Positions 13,601-24,673 of a stretch of DNA of 64,000 nucleotides are shown one piece after another. The stretch is taken from contig WNNJ02000258.1 of the NCBI GenBank assembly GCA_012934845.2, forward strand, positions 33,789 through 97,788, read 5' to 3'. Under the pieces are notes generated by a model, which saw only the letters and a list, made by a program, of their open reading frames with translations, was not told where the DNA came from and searched no databases. This DNA is from Pomphorhynchus laevis (taxonomy: Eukaryota; Acanthocephala; Palaeacanthocephala; Echinorhynchida; Pomphorhynchidae). The position numbers and the translations under genes are program-made. Each line of letters starts with the position of its first letter. Position 1 is the stretch's first letter.

Positions 13601-15187
13601 TAAATCTAATTCTACTCAGAATTCTACCTGATTGTGATTAATTTCATATAAATTTCATAAATTCCTCTTACAAAAACTGTTTTAATATAAAGTTAGATTA
13701 ATCTAAAATCTAATTCTACTCAGAACACTAAAATTAGTCTTCATATTTTGTAATTTTTAAAGTGTTAACATCATATTATAAAAAGAATTTTTATAACTCA
13801 GTATTTTGATTAATTTAAAAGTGATATAGCTTGTATTATAATAGAGTTCCTCTGAAAGAACTGTCATGCAAACGTAGAAATACTCAATTTCTTTAATTAA
13901 AAGTGGGAAGTTTAAAATAGATAAATATAGATAATTTTAAAATAGATAATTATACCTCTTAATAAAGGGAAAAGTTTTAAATAGATCCTTCAAATTATTT
14001 ACGTGTTTAATTATTAAAAATATTAAATGCAACTTAATTTCTTAGTTTAGATAATTAATTTAAATAATTAATTTTTCTTAGTTTAGAGGAAATTAAAAAT
14101 TTATTTTTCTAGGGTTTTAACTGGTAAATTGAAGGACTATTAACAAATTGAAGGACTATTTGTAAATTGTCTCAATATATAAATCCACACTTAAATAACA
14201 CAGACAAAAAATAATCGACAATTGCGCTTTTACTAATCGTTTTTACTATCGCTTTTACTAATTAGTAAATCAATTTACTAATTGATTTCGTATTAATAAT
14301 ACTATATAATCGACAATATACTATTGCCGATTATACTATTGAAAGCGCCATAATTCAATATACTATTGAAAGCGCTGTAATTCAATATATTATTGAGCGC
14401 GCTATACAATAACGCTATCAATAATCGACAATATAATCTGGGCCCTGTAAGTTATAGGTGGTCAGCAGTGACAATATTTAAATTATCATTTTTAAAATTT
14501 GATATTTGATATTGATGCAAATATGATATTTGATATTTACTATAAAATGACGATTATTGTTTTTTCGTTATTTTAGGTCTTCGTTAATATCAATGGCTAT
14601 AAGCGAACATAACGGATTCAAAATTTGCTTTGGTTAGTTTATTATCTTTTGTTTAATTCTTTTAATTATTTCTTGTTATCTTTTATTATTTATTATATAA
14701 ATAATAAACAAAATAATAAAAAACAATAGGGAAAAACTTGACGAGTTTTATACAGTGGCATTAAAATACAAACTTCGAAAGCACATATAATGCAGTACTT
14801 TTTATAATAAACTATTTAAAAAAGTGAACTTTAATTTGCATGTTCACATTTTTATTTAATCAAACATATTACAAAAAATTATAAATAATTAATTAAATTA
14901 ATTATAATTAAATTGTTGAAAGAATAAATGGTGCTAGTTGCTTGTAAAATAGCATTTATAAAAAATAATACAACAGGTAAAACACGTTAGGGAATTAATA
15001 TGCGTATGGAAATGACAGCTATTAAAAAATTCCAATTTTATTTCCATGATGATCTGTATTATTAAATTTACAAATAAATTCAAAAATTATCTTAATTTAT
15101 ATCTTAATAAATGAGATAAAAATTTAAATTATTTTTTATTTGAATATTACATAAATAATATCTTATTGGAGCAATTATCTTATTTAT
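7700..15187. other. long AT-rich stretch without a recognised gene
   Basis: 8.1-9.2 kb is A+G-rich on the plus strand and a little higher in GC than the rest. Its open stretches match no family I know, and it may be decayed mobile-element sequence. From 9.2 to 15.1 kb the DNA is plain AT-rich. Small local repeats are present: a tandem of about 107 bp at 13560-13730 (attcctctta-aaaactgttt), and a tandem of about 30 bp at 14330-14400 (actattgaaagcgc). I found no splice-bounded coding exon, tRNA or other RNA gene here. An upstream exon of the GPCR could lie in this stretch, but I cannot point to it. Confidence 0.5.
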
Positions 15188-15668
15188 TAATTAACAATCT
15201 AATGGAAATCTAATGGAATCTATCTTATATATAATATCTTAATATTTCAAATAAATTAATATCAGCTAAACAAAGTGTAGTTGCGCTACATGGAGAATTA
15301 ATTAGTATTTCAGAAATTAACTTATCACTTCTCTGAAAATAAAATAAATTCCGATTGCTATTGAAAATAGATGTTTGGATTTAGTATATAGTTTTATATT
15401 GATATTAATAAATATATTATTAATATGAAAAATAGTCTATTGAATTTTTGAACTTACGATACACTAAACCGGCGAGGCACAATGTCCTGTCTTTAAACGA
15501 ATGATATCGTCATTGCATTAAGTTATGATAATCACAGAAACATCTATATGAATATTGATTCTCATATTGTTTAATTATTTTGCAATTACTGCAAAAGATA
15601 TTAATTAATCAATTTAGGTTGTACATGCTTTTCTCAATAATTTATTTTTTAATTCAATCAGAGCAATA
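15188..15668. repeat. left flank of the GPCR exon (diverged copy of 20-493)
   Basis: It aligns with 20-493 and 17289-17762 with scattered differences (for example taaacaaagtgtagttgcgc against tgaacaaagtgtatagcgc). It is the most diverged of the three copies and is the one that still adjoins a receptor exon. The match stops about 90 bases before the exon's splice acceptor. Confidence 0.88.
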
Positions 15669-15745
15669 TATAATTATTTATCGAATATTTGCTATGAGAT
15701 TTAAAATAGTAGATTTTTACTTGATTGTGAATTTTAATTAGTGTT

Positions 15746-15761
15746 ATTTTATTTTCTTTTA
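15746..15761 (+). promoter_or_regulatory. splice acceptor of the GPCR exon
   Basis: Pyrimidine tract plus AG (attttattttcttttag). It leaves the exon beginning with the last two bases of a codon, which requires an upstream exon ending in phase 1. This explains why no start codon precedes helix 1. Confidence 0.7.
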
Positions 15762-16676
15762 GTAATTATATTTACTGTCATTGATTGTGGAAGCTTTATC
15801 GGTAATTGCCTTGTAATATGTGCAATTATATCTACAAGGCACTTAAATTTACCACAAAACTATCTAATTGTCTCACTGGCATTTGTAGATTTGATGTTAT
15901 CCATCGGTTCTATGCCGCTTTATATTACAACAAACCTTTTAAATGGAAAATGGAAACTCGGATTTCAATTTTGCAGATTATTTATGATTTTTGATGTGAC
16001 TCTTTCCTGTGCATCTATTCTAAATTTATGCGCAGTTAGTATTGACAGATACATTGCATTATTCTATCCCATTAAATACAGATTCAAACGAAATAATTAT
16101 ATAATATTCATGCTTTTTTTTGGATCATGGTTTCTCAGCAGTTCAATATCTTTGCCTTTGATGTTTCTTAACAGATCTGAGCTTTATCAGCAATCCGGAA
16201 CCAACGAACACACTTGCATTATACCCAATAATAAATTATTCATTTCAATTGCTTTGGTTTTGGGCTACTACATACCGCTAAGTGTTATGGTTTATACGAA
16301 TTGCTGCATTTACATTCGTTTAAAACATCGAAAAAAGAAAATTGGATATTCTAATAAGAAAGCAGCGGTGTTCTCGTGCAAATCTACATGCTTAAGCGAT
16401 TCTCAGATGCAACCGGGGTATTCACGCTTAGTTATTAAAAAAGATGATCGCCTATCATTAACGATTTGTGGCGTTGTCGTGTCAACTATAATTTGCTGGA
16501 GTCCTTTCTTTATTCTGTTAACCCTATCTATAATCTCCGATAATCCGCCCCACATTCCACAAATTGTTCAAGAGGTCTCGTTGTGGCTGGGTTATTTAAA
16601 TTCGCTAATAAATCCGATACTTTATAACTTTACAAATTCAGATTTTAGAAGGCGTTTACGGATTTGCTTAAAATAA
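15762..16676 (+). CDS. aminergic class A GPCR, 3'-terminal exon
   Basis: It encodes about 304 residues of a rhodopsin-family receptor with all seven membrane helices. Counting the translation from 15741, the visible landmarks are GN at 21-22 (helix 1), LAFVDL with D50 (helix 2), and C78 paired with C159. Others are D85 (position 3.32, the amine-binding aspartate), DRY at 102-104, W130, P179, CWSPFF with W253, and WLGYLNS then NPILY at 291-295. D3.32, the FF pair after CW-P, and W7.40/Y7.43 are the known signature of receptors for biogenic amines. Helix 5 lacks the usual serines (A171, L172, G175), which argues against a typical catecholamine site, so the ligand is open. There is no ATG before helix 1. 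The reading frame enters from TTTTATTTTCTTTTAG, a good splice acceptor, so the N-terminus must come from an upstream exon. Translation ends at TAA just after a short helix 8 (FRRRLRICLK); AATAAA-like signals follow. Confidence 0.85.
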   Translation, partial: VIIFTVIDCGSFIGNCLVICAIISTRHLNLPQNYLIVSLAFVDLMLSIGSMPLYITTNLLNGKWKLGFQFCRLFMIFDVTLSCASILNLCAVSIDRYIALFYPIKYRFKRNNYIIFMLFFGSWFLSSSISLPLMFLNRSELYQQSGTNEHTCIIPNNKLFISIALVLGYYIPLSVMVYTNCCIYIRLKHRKKKIGYSNKKAAVFSCKSTCLSDSQMQPGYSRLVIKKDDRLSLTICGVVVSTIICWSPFFILLTLSIISDNPPHIPQIVQEVSLWLGYLNSLINPILYNFTNSDFRRRLRICLK

Positions 16677-16819
16677 AAATCAAGATGAATCGAAAAGTTT
16701 CGATTTGGATTCACACGATAAAACTTATTTTATAAGTATTTGTATTTGCATCTGTAAGAATTTTTCTGTCGTTGTAATTCATATCTTGGGTGTATATAAT
16801 TTTTAAATATTTTAAATTG

Positions 16820-16907
16820 GAAAATTTCGTTTACATCAGCATTCATTCATCTCACTTATATCGTTAGTTAACAATATTTCGGATTGTAGTTAAATCAATG
16901 AAATGTA
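16820..16907. repeat. right flank of the GPCR exon (copy of 631-728)
   Basis: It shares tttacatcagcattcat and caatatttcggattgtag with 631-728, 1575-1670 and 17900-17998. In those copies this flank follows the left flank directly, without the receptor exon. Confidence 0.85.
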
Positions 16908-17269
16908 TACATTTTGCTTATATTGTTTCACACCAAATAACATAATAAGTAAAACACTTTAACACATTAATAGTTTAATGGAATTATCTTAAAACTTTCT
17001 TCATGAAAGCAATAAATTATTATAATCTATATATATTTGTATCAATAATTTCTATTTATAATATATAATAATATAAATTATTATAATCTATATATATTTG
17101 TATTTATTTAATTTTTAAAATTAAAAATAATTAACTAAATTAATTATAATTAACTGTAGAAAGAATAAAATTATGCAAGCAGCTGCTAAAATAGTAGCAG
17201 GTATTTATAATACCACTAATATTAGCTTGATATGAGCAGCTATTATATTGTTTCATACGAATCATTGTA

Positions 17270-18574
17270 ATGGATACAACATGTTTACAAATTAACAATC
17301 TAATGGAAATCTAATGGAATCTATCTTATAAAAATATCTTAATATCTCAAATAAATTAATATCAGCTGAACAAAGTGTATAGCGCTACATGGAGAATTAA
17401 TTAGTATCTCAGAAGTTGACTTATCACTTCTCTGAAAATAAAATGAATTCCGATTGCTATCAAAAATAGATGTTTGGATTTAGTATATAGTTTTATATTG
17501 ATAATAACAAATATAGTATTAATATGAAAAATAGACTAGTGAATTTTTAAACTTATGATACACTAAACCGGCGAGGCACAATGTCCTGTCTTAAAACGAA
17601 GGAATCGTCATTGCATTAAGTTATGGTAATCACAGAAACCAATATGAATATTGATTCTCATATTGTTTAATTATTTTGCAATTACTGCAAAAGATATTAA
17701 TTAATCAATTTAGGTTGTACATGCTTTTCTCAATAATTTATTTTTTAATTCAATCAGAGCAATATATTGTATAAGTATGTATTAAATTATTGATCTGGAA
17801 TTTATACATATAATACACTATAAATTTAATAAAATTATGTATAATACAATAAAAGTTTTTATACAATAAAAAATAAAAGACGCGTATTTCTTAACTTGAA
17901 AATTTTGTCGATGTTTACATCAGCATTCATTTATCTCACTAACATCTTTAGTCGACAATATTTCGGATTGTAGTTAAATCGATAAAAATGTAAAGGTTTT
18001 GTGTAATTATAATATATTTCATCCCATTAAAACGGAAATAACCCTTTTTTGAAAATAATAATAAAATTTTTTAATTGATTTTATCAGAATTTAAATTATA
18101 TATTACGGTACAATAACTATATGATAACAAATTAGTGACGCACGGAAAAAATTAAAAATTAATAATTAAAAATTAGATGAACTACTGTGTTATTAATTTT
18201 AGGCCCTTATTCCTTGACCCAGCATATCCGCATCACGAAATATATTCTATTGCTGTATTTCCACTGATGAAATTTGTTAATATAGTGTATCTTATTCTTA
18301 TAGAAAGTATATTATTTATTATCCTTCCATAAAATTTTGCCGCTTAAACGTTTAAATTTAATTTTTATATTATTGTGTTGATTTATATATTTTACTATTT
18401 TATTATGTAATAGGGAAATGTTTTATCGCACCAAATTTTCTTTTTATTAGATAAAAAGAAAATATATTTTTCTCTTAATTACAAATCACATTACATATGC
18501 AAATGCTCAAATTCTTGATTTTTCGAAACTTCTTCAAATTTCGAACAAATAAATTTTTTTATAAATTCTAAGGA
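17270..18574. repeat. 1.3-kb duplicated GPCR-flank segment, copy 2
   Basis: Starting at atggatacaac it matches 1-1307 almost base for base and ends at the same ctaagga junction. It sits 0.6 kb downstream of the receptor exon, in direct orientation with copy 1. The near identity of the two copies, against the stronger divergence of the receptor-bearing copy, says copies 1 and 2 separated recently. No open frame longer than background is present. Confidence 0.92.
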
Positions 18575-19056
18575 ATCTATATTTTCTTTGTTATTATTTA
18601 CACTTTATTTACGATAAGATTTTTATTCAATAACTTTATTATCAATTACCTATAATATTCGTTAATTAATTTTTTTTATTAATATAATATTTAGAAAAAC
18701 TTCTTATATTTAATAAAGATCATTTAGCTTATATCACTTAAAAGTTGTTTTAATATTTCTAAAATTTATTATATTTTTATAATATTTTTATATTTTTCCT
18801 ATTCTTTTATATTTTTTTTTTTAACATTATTAAAATAGTTGTTTATTATTATTTAAATGCCAATTCCTTGTACCACGTCATTCAATCTAATGGGTACATG
18901 GAATTAAGCGTTTTAATCCAAAAATTTTTTTTTTAATAGTTTTTGTTTATATATAGAAATATTTTCATCGATAATATGTTTAAAATAAATAATTTGTTTT
19001 AAATAATTAGATTAAATGATTTACATTTAATTTTTACTTTTATAATAGCATAATTT

Positions 19057-19212
19057 AAAATATGTATCTATTGAATTATTTAAACGATTTTGGGGAAAGG
19101 CAATATCATTACATATTATTGCAATTCTTAAAATTTCACTATTTAATGTATTATATTTTATATTATATGGTATGCATAAGTGTTCATGCAAAAATATGTT
19201 TCTTGTAAATTT
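19057..19212 (-). repeat. partial tandem duplicate of the PLE reverse-transcriptase C-terminus
   Basis: It is homologous to 19285-19445 (shared aaaatatgtatctatt and gcaaaaatatgtttcttgta), offset by about 230 bases. It is a duplicated piece of the neighbouring Penelope-like element and more degraded than it. Confidence 0.75.
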
Positions 19213-19213
19213 A

Positions 19214-19980
19214 TTATTTATTATTTTGCTGATTTAAAAATTTTACTATTTTCTGTTTGATTTTATTTTTATAGTAACCTAGCTTAAAATATGTATCTAT
19301 TAGATTACTTAAATGATTTTGAGCAAAGTCAATATCATTATATACTATGGCAATTCTTAAAATTTCATTATTTAATGTATTATATTTTATATCATATGGT
19401 ATGCATGAATGCTCATGCAAAAATATGTTTCTTGTAAATTTAAATATGTTATCTTTACGATATAAATTAATAGTAGTTTTAGTTAATGTTAATTTAATGT
19501 TCATATCTAGATATACACATTCTTTATTATCAATATTGTTTTTGTTAAGAATAAGGCCTTCTGGATAAATTTGTTCACTAATTGAATAAAAATTATTAGA
19601 ATTAAATACACATATATCATCAATGTATCGAAACATATATTTCATATATTTATATAATTTAGATTTAGTTTTTACACAGTTATGAACAAATTCATATTCT
19701 ATAAAGCTTAAAAACAAGTCAGCTATAATTGGGCTACTATTACCTCCCATTGGAACATTTTTCATTTGTCTAAACATAGATGTTCCTAGACGTGCTGATG
19801 GTAATTAGCAACACTAGACAGTCGTTATAGTTATTATAATATATATTCCGGAAATAAGATTAATTAATTTTTCTGATGCATCTTTAATATCTGCCTAATT
19901 TAGATTTGTATATAGAGTACTAAAATCGTACGTATTTATATTCTGAAAATCTATTCCTTTGGTATTGGCGAAGGTCCATA
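19214..19980 (-). mobile_element. Penelope-like element, reverse-transcriptase fragment
   Basis: The minus strand encodes the C-terminal half of a Penelope-type reverse transcriptase. A YDFSTLYT motif lies near 19935. The long open part (19777-19214) carries VPMGGNSSPIIADLF, then FRYIDDICVF with the catalytic Asp pair. The family's tail follows: a YPEGLILNKNN segment, CVYLDMNI, and a GYYKNKIKQ end. Spacing and motifs fit the PLE family rather than LINEs, whose box reads YADD and whose preceding motif is GxPQGS. The copy is interrupted between motif A and the open part and lacks its N-terminal region, so it is a relic. The adjoining plus-strand PLE piece at 20.0 kb points the other way, so two elements meet here. 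Confidence 0.8.
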
Positions 19981-19999
19981 ACAACACTAGATCGAGGGC

Positions 20000-20860
20000 C
20001 ATCTAATGTAGGTAGAAATAACAGGTGCTGCAAATCAAGATGCAAATCTTGTGCATCATCAAAGTAGCATAATATCAAAATTCACAAGTAAAGTTACATC
20101 ATTAGAAGTGTATAACAAATGTATACAATTGTGATACAGAAGACATCATATATCTAATGGACTGAGGATGTGGACAGCAATTCGTTGGAGAGTCTGGTTG
20201 CCAATACAGAATTCCGGTGAATAATAGGAGATCCGACAATAAAAACAATCGAGATAATGACGATGCCGTAGTGCAACATGCCAGAGAACATTAGATTACA
20301 ATATGCGCTACATATTAATTGATTCTCAATTCAATTCGGTCAAACATCTCAATAATAGAGATGATTACAAGAACAAACTACCGATGACTTCTATAGAATT
20401 CAATTTGATTGAAACGATGATTCAATGTGTTTAATGTACGCCTTACAAAATTTTTAACGGCGAAATTGAGTGTTTAAAATGTTTTTTAGTTGTGAGTTAA
20501 ATTTCTAATTTTTTAATTTTAATTATTTAATTATATTTTTTTTCTGAATTTGGATGAATAACAAGAGATTCGACATAAAAACAATCAAGATAATTGATTT
20601 TTATTGTTTCAACGTTCTTAATTTAGCGTTTTCGATTTGAACGCTAAATCGAGTGTTTAGAATGTTTTAAATTTCTAGTTTTTTTATTTTAATTATTTAA
20701 TTATAATTTTTGTTTTTTTTTCTGATTTTTGTTCTTTTTGTGATTTTGATTGAGCATTGGAAATTCTGAAGACTTCAAACCGAAACGTTTCAATAAAAAC
20801 TTTTGTCAGGGAAACCTTATTTTGTGGTTAAATTATTTAATTACAATCTAGATATTTGAG
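20000..20860 (+). mobile_element. Penelope-like element, GIY-YIG end and 3' tail (degraded)
   Basis: On the plus strand one sees the region that follows the reverse transcriptase in endonuclease-bearing PLEs. A CCKSRCKSCASS linker with cysteines lies near 20027. Then comes CGCGQQFVGESGCQYRIPV near 20175-20230, which matches the core of the PLE GIY-YIG nuclease (C-CG-QYVG-T---R), followed by a His-containing VVQHAREH. Stops interrupt it several times. At 20770-20820 the tail contains ctgaagacttcaaaccgaaacg then aataaa, a module of the CUGANGA...GAAACG kind that recurs at other PLE ends in this window. A shorter duplicate of the tail region (aacaagagattcgacataaaaacaatc) lies near 20550. Confidence 0.65.
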
Positions 20861-21304
20861 TTTGTGAGATGGATACTAGAACACGGTTATAATATATAAT
20901 GGTGGTGCACGGATGAGGCACTTCCGACACTGCTCGATCGACTGAAGCTGGCGCTGTTTCTTAGATCGAGTTGCAGTGCGGACCATCCTTAAATACTGGA
21001 CAAAGGTTGTTGTAAAATATCTCTCCCCTCCTTGAATCTTTAATAGATACGGCATGTTTTTATGGATACTCAGCGCATACGTACAACATCATTACACGTG
21101 CCTTATCTATAAAATATCCACGAGTACATCAACAATTCACCAACTTCTTTGTCTGGTGTTTTAAGATGATCCGCGCAGCAATTCGATCTCGTAAAAGCGC
21201 AAGTTTCAGTCAATTAAGTAATGTATTGACCACATTAGAACCTTTGTTTATAATAAACCGAACAGGTATTCGATCTGGTAAAAAGCGCGAGCCTCAGTCA
21301 ATTA

Positions 21305-21924
21305 ATACGTAGATTCAGCTATCTGGCCTAATTTATTCTACTGACAAGCTATTATTGACCTGTATCAAGTGTTCTTGACTTTCTACAAAAGTTTGATAAT
21401 ATTAAAAACAATATTTGTCGTGACAGTAGTATAGTGACTAGAGACATCACATCACTATAAACCAATATACCTCATACTGATAGAATTTCTTCAATAAATC
21501 GATTTCTCTTGATAAATCAGGTAAATGAGAAAGAAATAAAGTTCCCGACTGAGTCTATACAAATGTTAATGACAAACAATATATTTGTATGGGATAATAA
21601 TCTCTACATACAGAATGAAAACTGTGATGGAAACGTCTTGTGCACCGACATATGCGATAATTTATATGGCATAGAATGAACAGATGTTTATGTATTCTCA
21701 AACACTTAGACCGTCACACTGAATTAGATATAGATTACATATTCTTAATAGATACGGCATGTACAATAGTGTCGAAAACGTCTTTATTCATAATGTCACA
21801 CTGGCAACCGAAACGACCAGTGAGTACTTCATTCGACTGATGAGTGTTGCCGGGTACTCCATCATTTCGATGCTAAAATGAACATCTAGAAGTGTCACGA
21901 AGTCTGCAGTTTGTTGATCAAGCC
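21305..21924 (+). mobile_element. Penelope-like element fragment, copy 1 (RT motif A region to 3' end)
   Basis: Nearly identical to 30158-30775 over about 620 bases. Read on the plus strand it encodes DITSL, a stop, then TNIPHTDRISSINRFLL and a YIQNEN segment. This corresponds to the PLE motif DVTSLYTNIPH and the following palm region; the segments that should follow are missing. Its right part contains ggcaaccgaaacgacc and cgactgatgagtgttgcc, a permuted hammerhead-like pair of strands described in the findings. The match with the other copy ends at 21924, where the GC-rich LINE begins, so the LINE probably inserted at this point. Confidence 0.75.
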
Positions 21925-22200
21925 AGTTTTAATTAATAATAATAAAGATTTTCTTAATAAATGACAACAGATAGCTAATTAAAAAAGGAAACATGCTAAA
22001 AAAGTAATGTTAATGTTCTTCCCAAGTAAATATTTCTTTCGTCTTCAGATCTGTTATGGCCTCAGGTCCAACGGGATCTGAGCCCCAGCCAATCCAACAC
22101 GCCGCTCTCCTACTGAACCACTCGGGGTCTGTCACCCCCCGAAGAATCCAATCGAGGCGGACGATGCTCGGTAATCTCGAGATGAGGAGCTTAAGAAACC

Positions 22201-23200
22201 TTAGTCTTTATTCTGGGGACGTCCTCTTGAAAAGAAGACTAATCCCGAGATAGCCCAAGTACCCCAGAGGCGCACTTGGGTTTTCTCTTTCAATGACAGA
22301 TGTTGGGCCCGTTTTGGGGCCCATCTAGCTCTCTTCAGGATGCATTTTAGTCTATCCAGGTCAGCTTTCGCTGACCAGTTCACCGTAATATTAAACCCCA
22401 AGTATTTTACTCGACTTGTGAAGGTAGGGAGAGGTTGATTAATCAGGATAGAAGATAGAGCTGATAGTGCTAATCTCTTGAGTTTTTTCTTTGTCGCTGG
22501 GGCGCCATGAAAGACAACCACCTGCGATTTGGAGGAGTTTAAAACAAGGTTGGAAAAGGGCAGCTGATATTTTAATCTTGTAAAGAAACGGCTGATGTCA
22601 GAGACTACATCTTTGCACCTGCGTCCAGAGAACAGGGCTGTGGTATCATCAGCGTATACCACACGATGATGATCGCGTTTGAAATTTTTGTAGAGTTCAA
22701 TGGAGGCAGCAAGATACAAGATTGGAGAAAGTGGGGAGCCTTGAGGCACACCTGTAATAGGGTAAAACTGACGTGCATCAGGGTCGTCTTCATAGAAGAA
22801 TCGCTTGGTGTACAGCAATATTTCCACCCTGTTAACAACTCTCGCAGGCAACCCGAGGGACCTGAGAGAAGTGATAACAAAAGGAATGGAAATGCGGTCA
22901 AAAGCAGCAGAAATTTTAAGAAAGACAGCCACAGCAGGCTGATGACTGTTATCTTGACAAAACTGTTGCACTTCACCTATTGCTGAATGGACCGAGCGAT
23001 CTTTTACGTACCCATGAAAACCTGGTGGGATTAAATTTCGCCTACTTAGATGATCGCGGATTTTACGCGCAAGCGCTTTTTCGTAAATGAAGATGATGGA
23101 ATTTTGAATCGAAATGGGTCGCAGATCTTTAGGACATGAAATCGACTTCTTTTTTGGTACAAAAACAAGACGGCTGATGTTTATTCCAGTAATGTCGGAC
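22201..23200 (-). pseudogene. LINE reverse transcriptase domain (part of the element at 21.9-25.8 kb)
   Basis: Continuously open for about 330 codons. In order it has LVFVPKKKSISCPKDLRPIS (fingers), FHGYVKDRSVHSAIG, and AVAVFLKISAAFDRI (motif A; the first catalytic Asp of the usual D-S-AFD is replaced by K in FLKISAAFD). It continues with GVPQGSPLSPILY (motif B), VVYADDTTALF (motif C) and VKYLGFNI (thumb). The family is the endonuclease-bearing non-LTR group near Jockey/I. It reverse-transcribes its own RNA at a nicked target in living copies. Upstream frames are broken, so this is a relic domain. The motif A change, if not a sequencing error, would abolish polymerisation. Confidence 0.85.
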
Positions 23201-23523
23201 GGGGATGCTAATCACATTGTTATGGCGACCTCCTTTCTCTGACTGTATGTCAAAAGCTGACAAACACGAGTGGAGAGTGGCACATGGTTTCTGGAGGTGC
23301 CCGGGAGTGGCCCCCAGGAGTTAAGGATATCTGTAACAGACAAGTCCTTACTCCTGAAGTCACACCAAGGCGGGATTGGTTGGGGTGATTGAGGGGCTCC
23401 ATAATTGTGTAGGGAAAGTGATTCCTCCAAAACTTAATCACGGCCTATTCTACCGATCCAACCTAGTGCTCTATTCTTCCAACAGACAAACTTCTCCTTC
23501 TTGAATATCTTCCAGAAGGAAGA

Positions 23524-24506
23524 CTAAGGGCTAAGGCGAGAAATGCTTGCCTTATGCCTACTCAGCTGGAGCCTATATTTAGTGCTCCAATATTCATTCG
23601 AGAGGGCTTGTCTGGCGGAAACAGAGAGATTAGGAAGGTGTAGCATTTTAGCTAGGACCTTGAGTTTTGTTGGAGTGGGATTGTATATGCGACCTTTATA
23701 GGTAGTCGAAAGCAACGCGGTAGCTTGCGAAGAGAGGTAAGCATTAAATTCGGTCAAACTCACATTTCCAATTCGGGGGAAGAGTTGGATAGCTGCTTGA
23801 AAGAAGGCCACCCTGATGGGATCAAAGTGGAACCTTCTCCTAATCAACGTATCTTCCTCTAACTGCCAACGAATTAGGTCATGAGAGGTGGTCTGTTGTT
23901 GGCGCGACTGCTCAGTACAGATGAGTTTCAACAACCACTTCTTATGTAGCAGTAATATGTCGAGGAGCGAATTAGTTGTTGAGCAATGAAAGGTGGGGGA
24001 TGGTGGTTTGTGAATAAGATAGTCGTTCCTGGCTCTGCGGTTTGCTGCATTAATCCAACGACCAGTTCTGTCGTTTAAGTCACCAAGTAACATGTCATAG
24101 TCACTACCTAATATACTATCCAGGAGGTCACTGTTCTTGTGAATTTCTCTTGGCCGTATATAAATATTGGCTATGCTGATGCGTTTACCGTTCTTACGAA
24201 GTGATATAGCTAAACAAGATAGGCTGGACAAGAATAGTTAAGAAGGAGGGAAGATCTTAAGAAGCATTCAACTAAGGTTAAAAGACCTTGAGATGAAGAG
24301 GAGTGAGGATGAGTTATATACGGAGTGAAGTGGGTGGATATATGCTTGGGAATAAATCGAGTAATGTCCTGGGGGATACGGATAGACCGCGTCTCCTGAA
24401 GGACTATAACATCTGCATCGCTACCAGATAAAAGGCTAAGGGCAGAAGCACCTCCCGAATTCCACTGAAGGATATTCAGTGAAAAAGGCTCTTGATTGCT
24501 TTGCAT
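23524..24506 (-). pseudogene. LINE APE-type endonuclease (part of the element at 21.9-25.8 kb)
   Basis: Two overlapping open stretches, 24506-24210 and 24231-23524, encode successive parts of an apurinic-like endonuclease. First comes NILQWNSGGA and DVIVLQETRS (N-terminal strand and the catalytic Glu). Then, in a shifted frame, come IANIYIRPRE, LLGDLND (the catalytic Asp-Asn pair) and SLLDILLL, where the usual terminal SD-H box is hard to find (TSHDLIRW may be its relic). This nuclease nicks target DNA to prime reverse transcription. One frame change separates the parts. Confidence 0.75.
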
Positions 24507-24673
24507 TGTGTTAGTTTAGCTGGAAGGGGATTGCCTCACCCTAGACAGAGCTAGAAGTGGAGGGGTTACCCCCTTCATCTCTAGCGCCGCCCAGAGTGGG
24601 TACTTGCCCCGGGCATTATCGTCATTTCCCTTTGAGCCGCTTTTAATCTTGCCCTTCAGCATTTTGCCGATCT

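Noticed and set aside
1-18574. The two 1.3-kb direct repeats as long terminal repeats of one large element
   Set aside because: No terminal TG...CA, no primer-binding or polymerase region in the 16 kb between them, and each repeat contains flank sequence of a host receptor exon. A segmental duplication or a non-LTR repeat explains them better.
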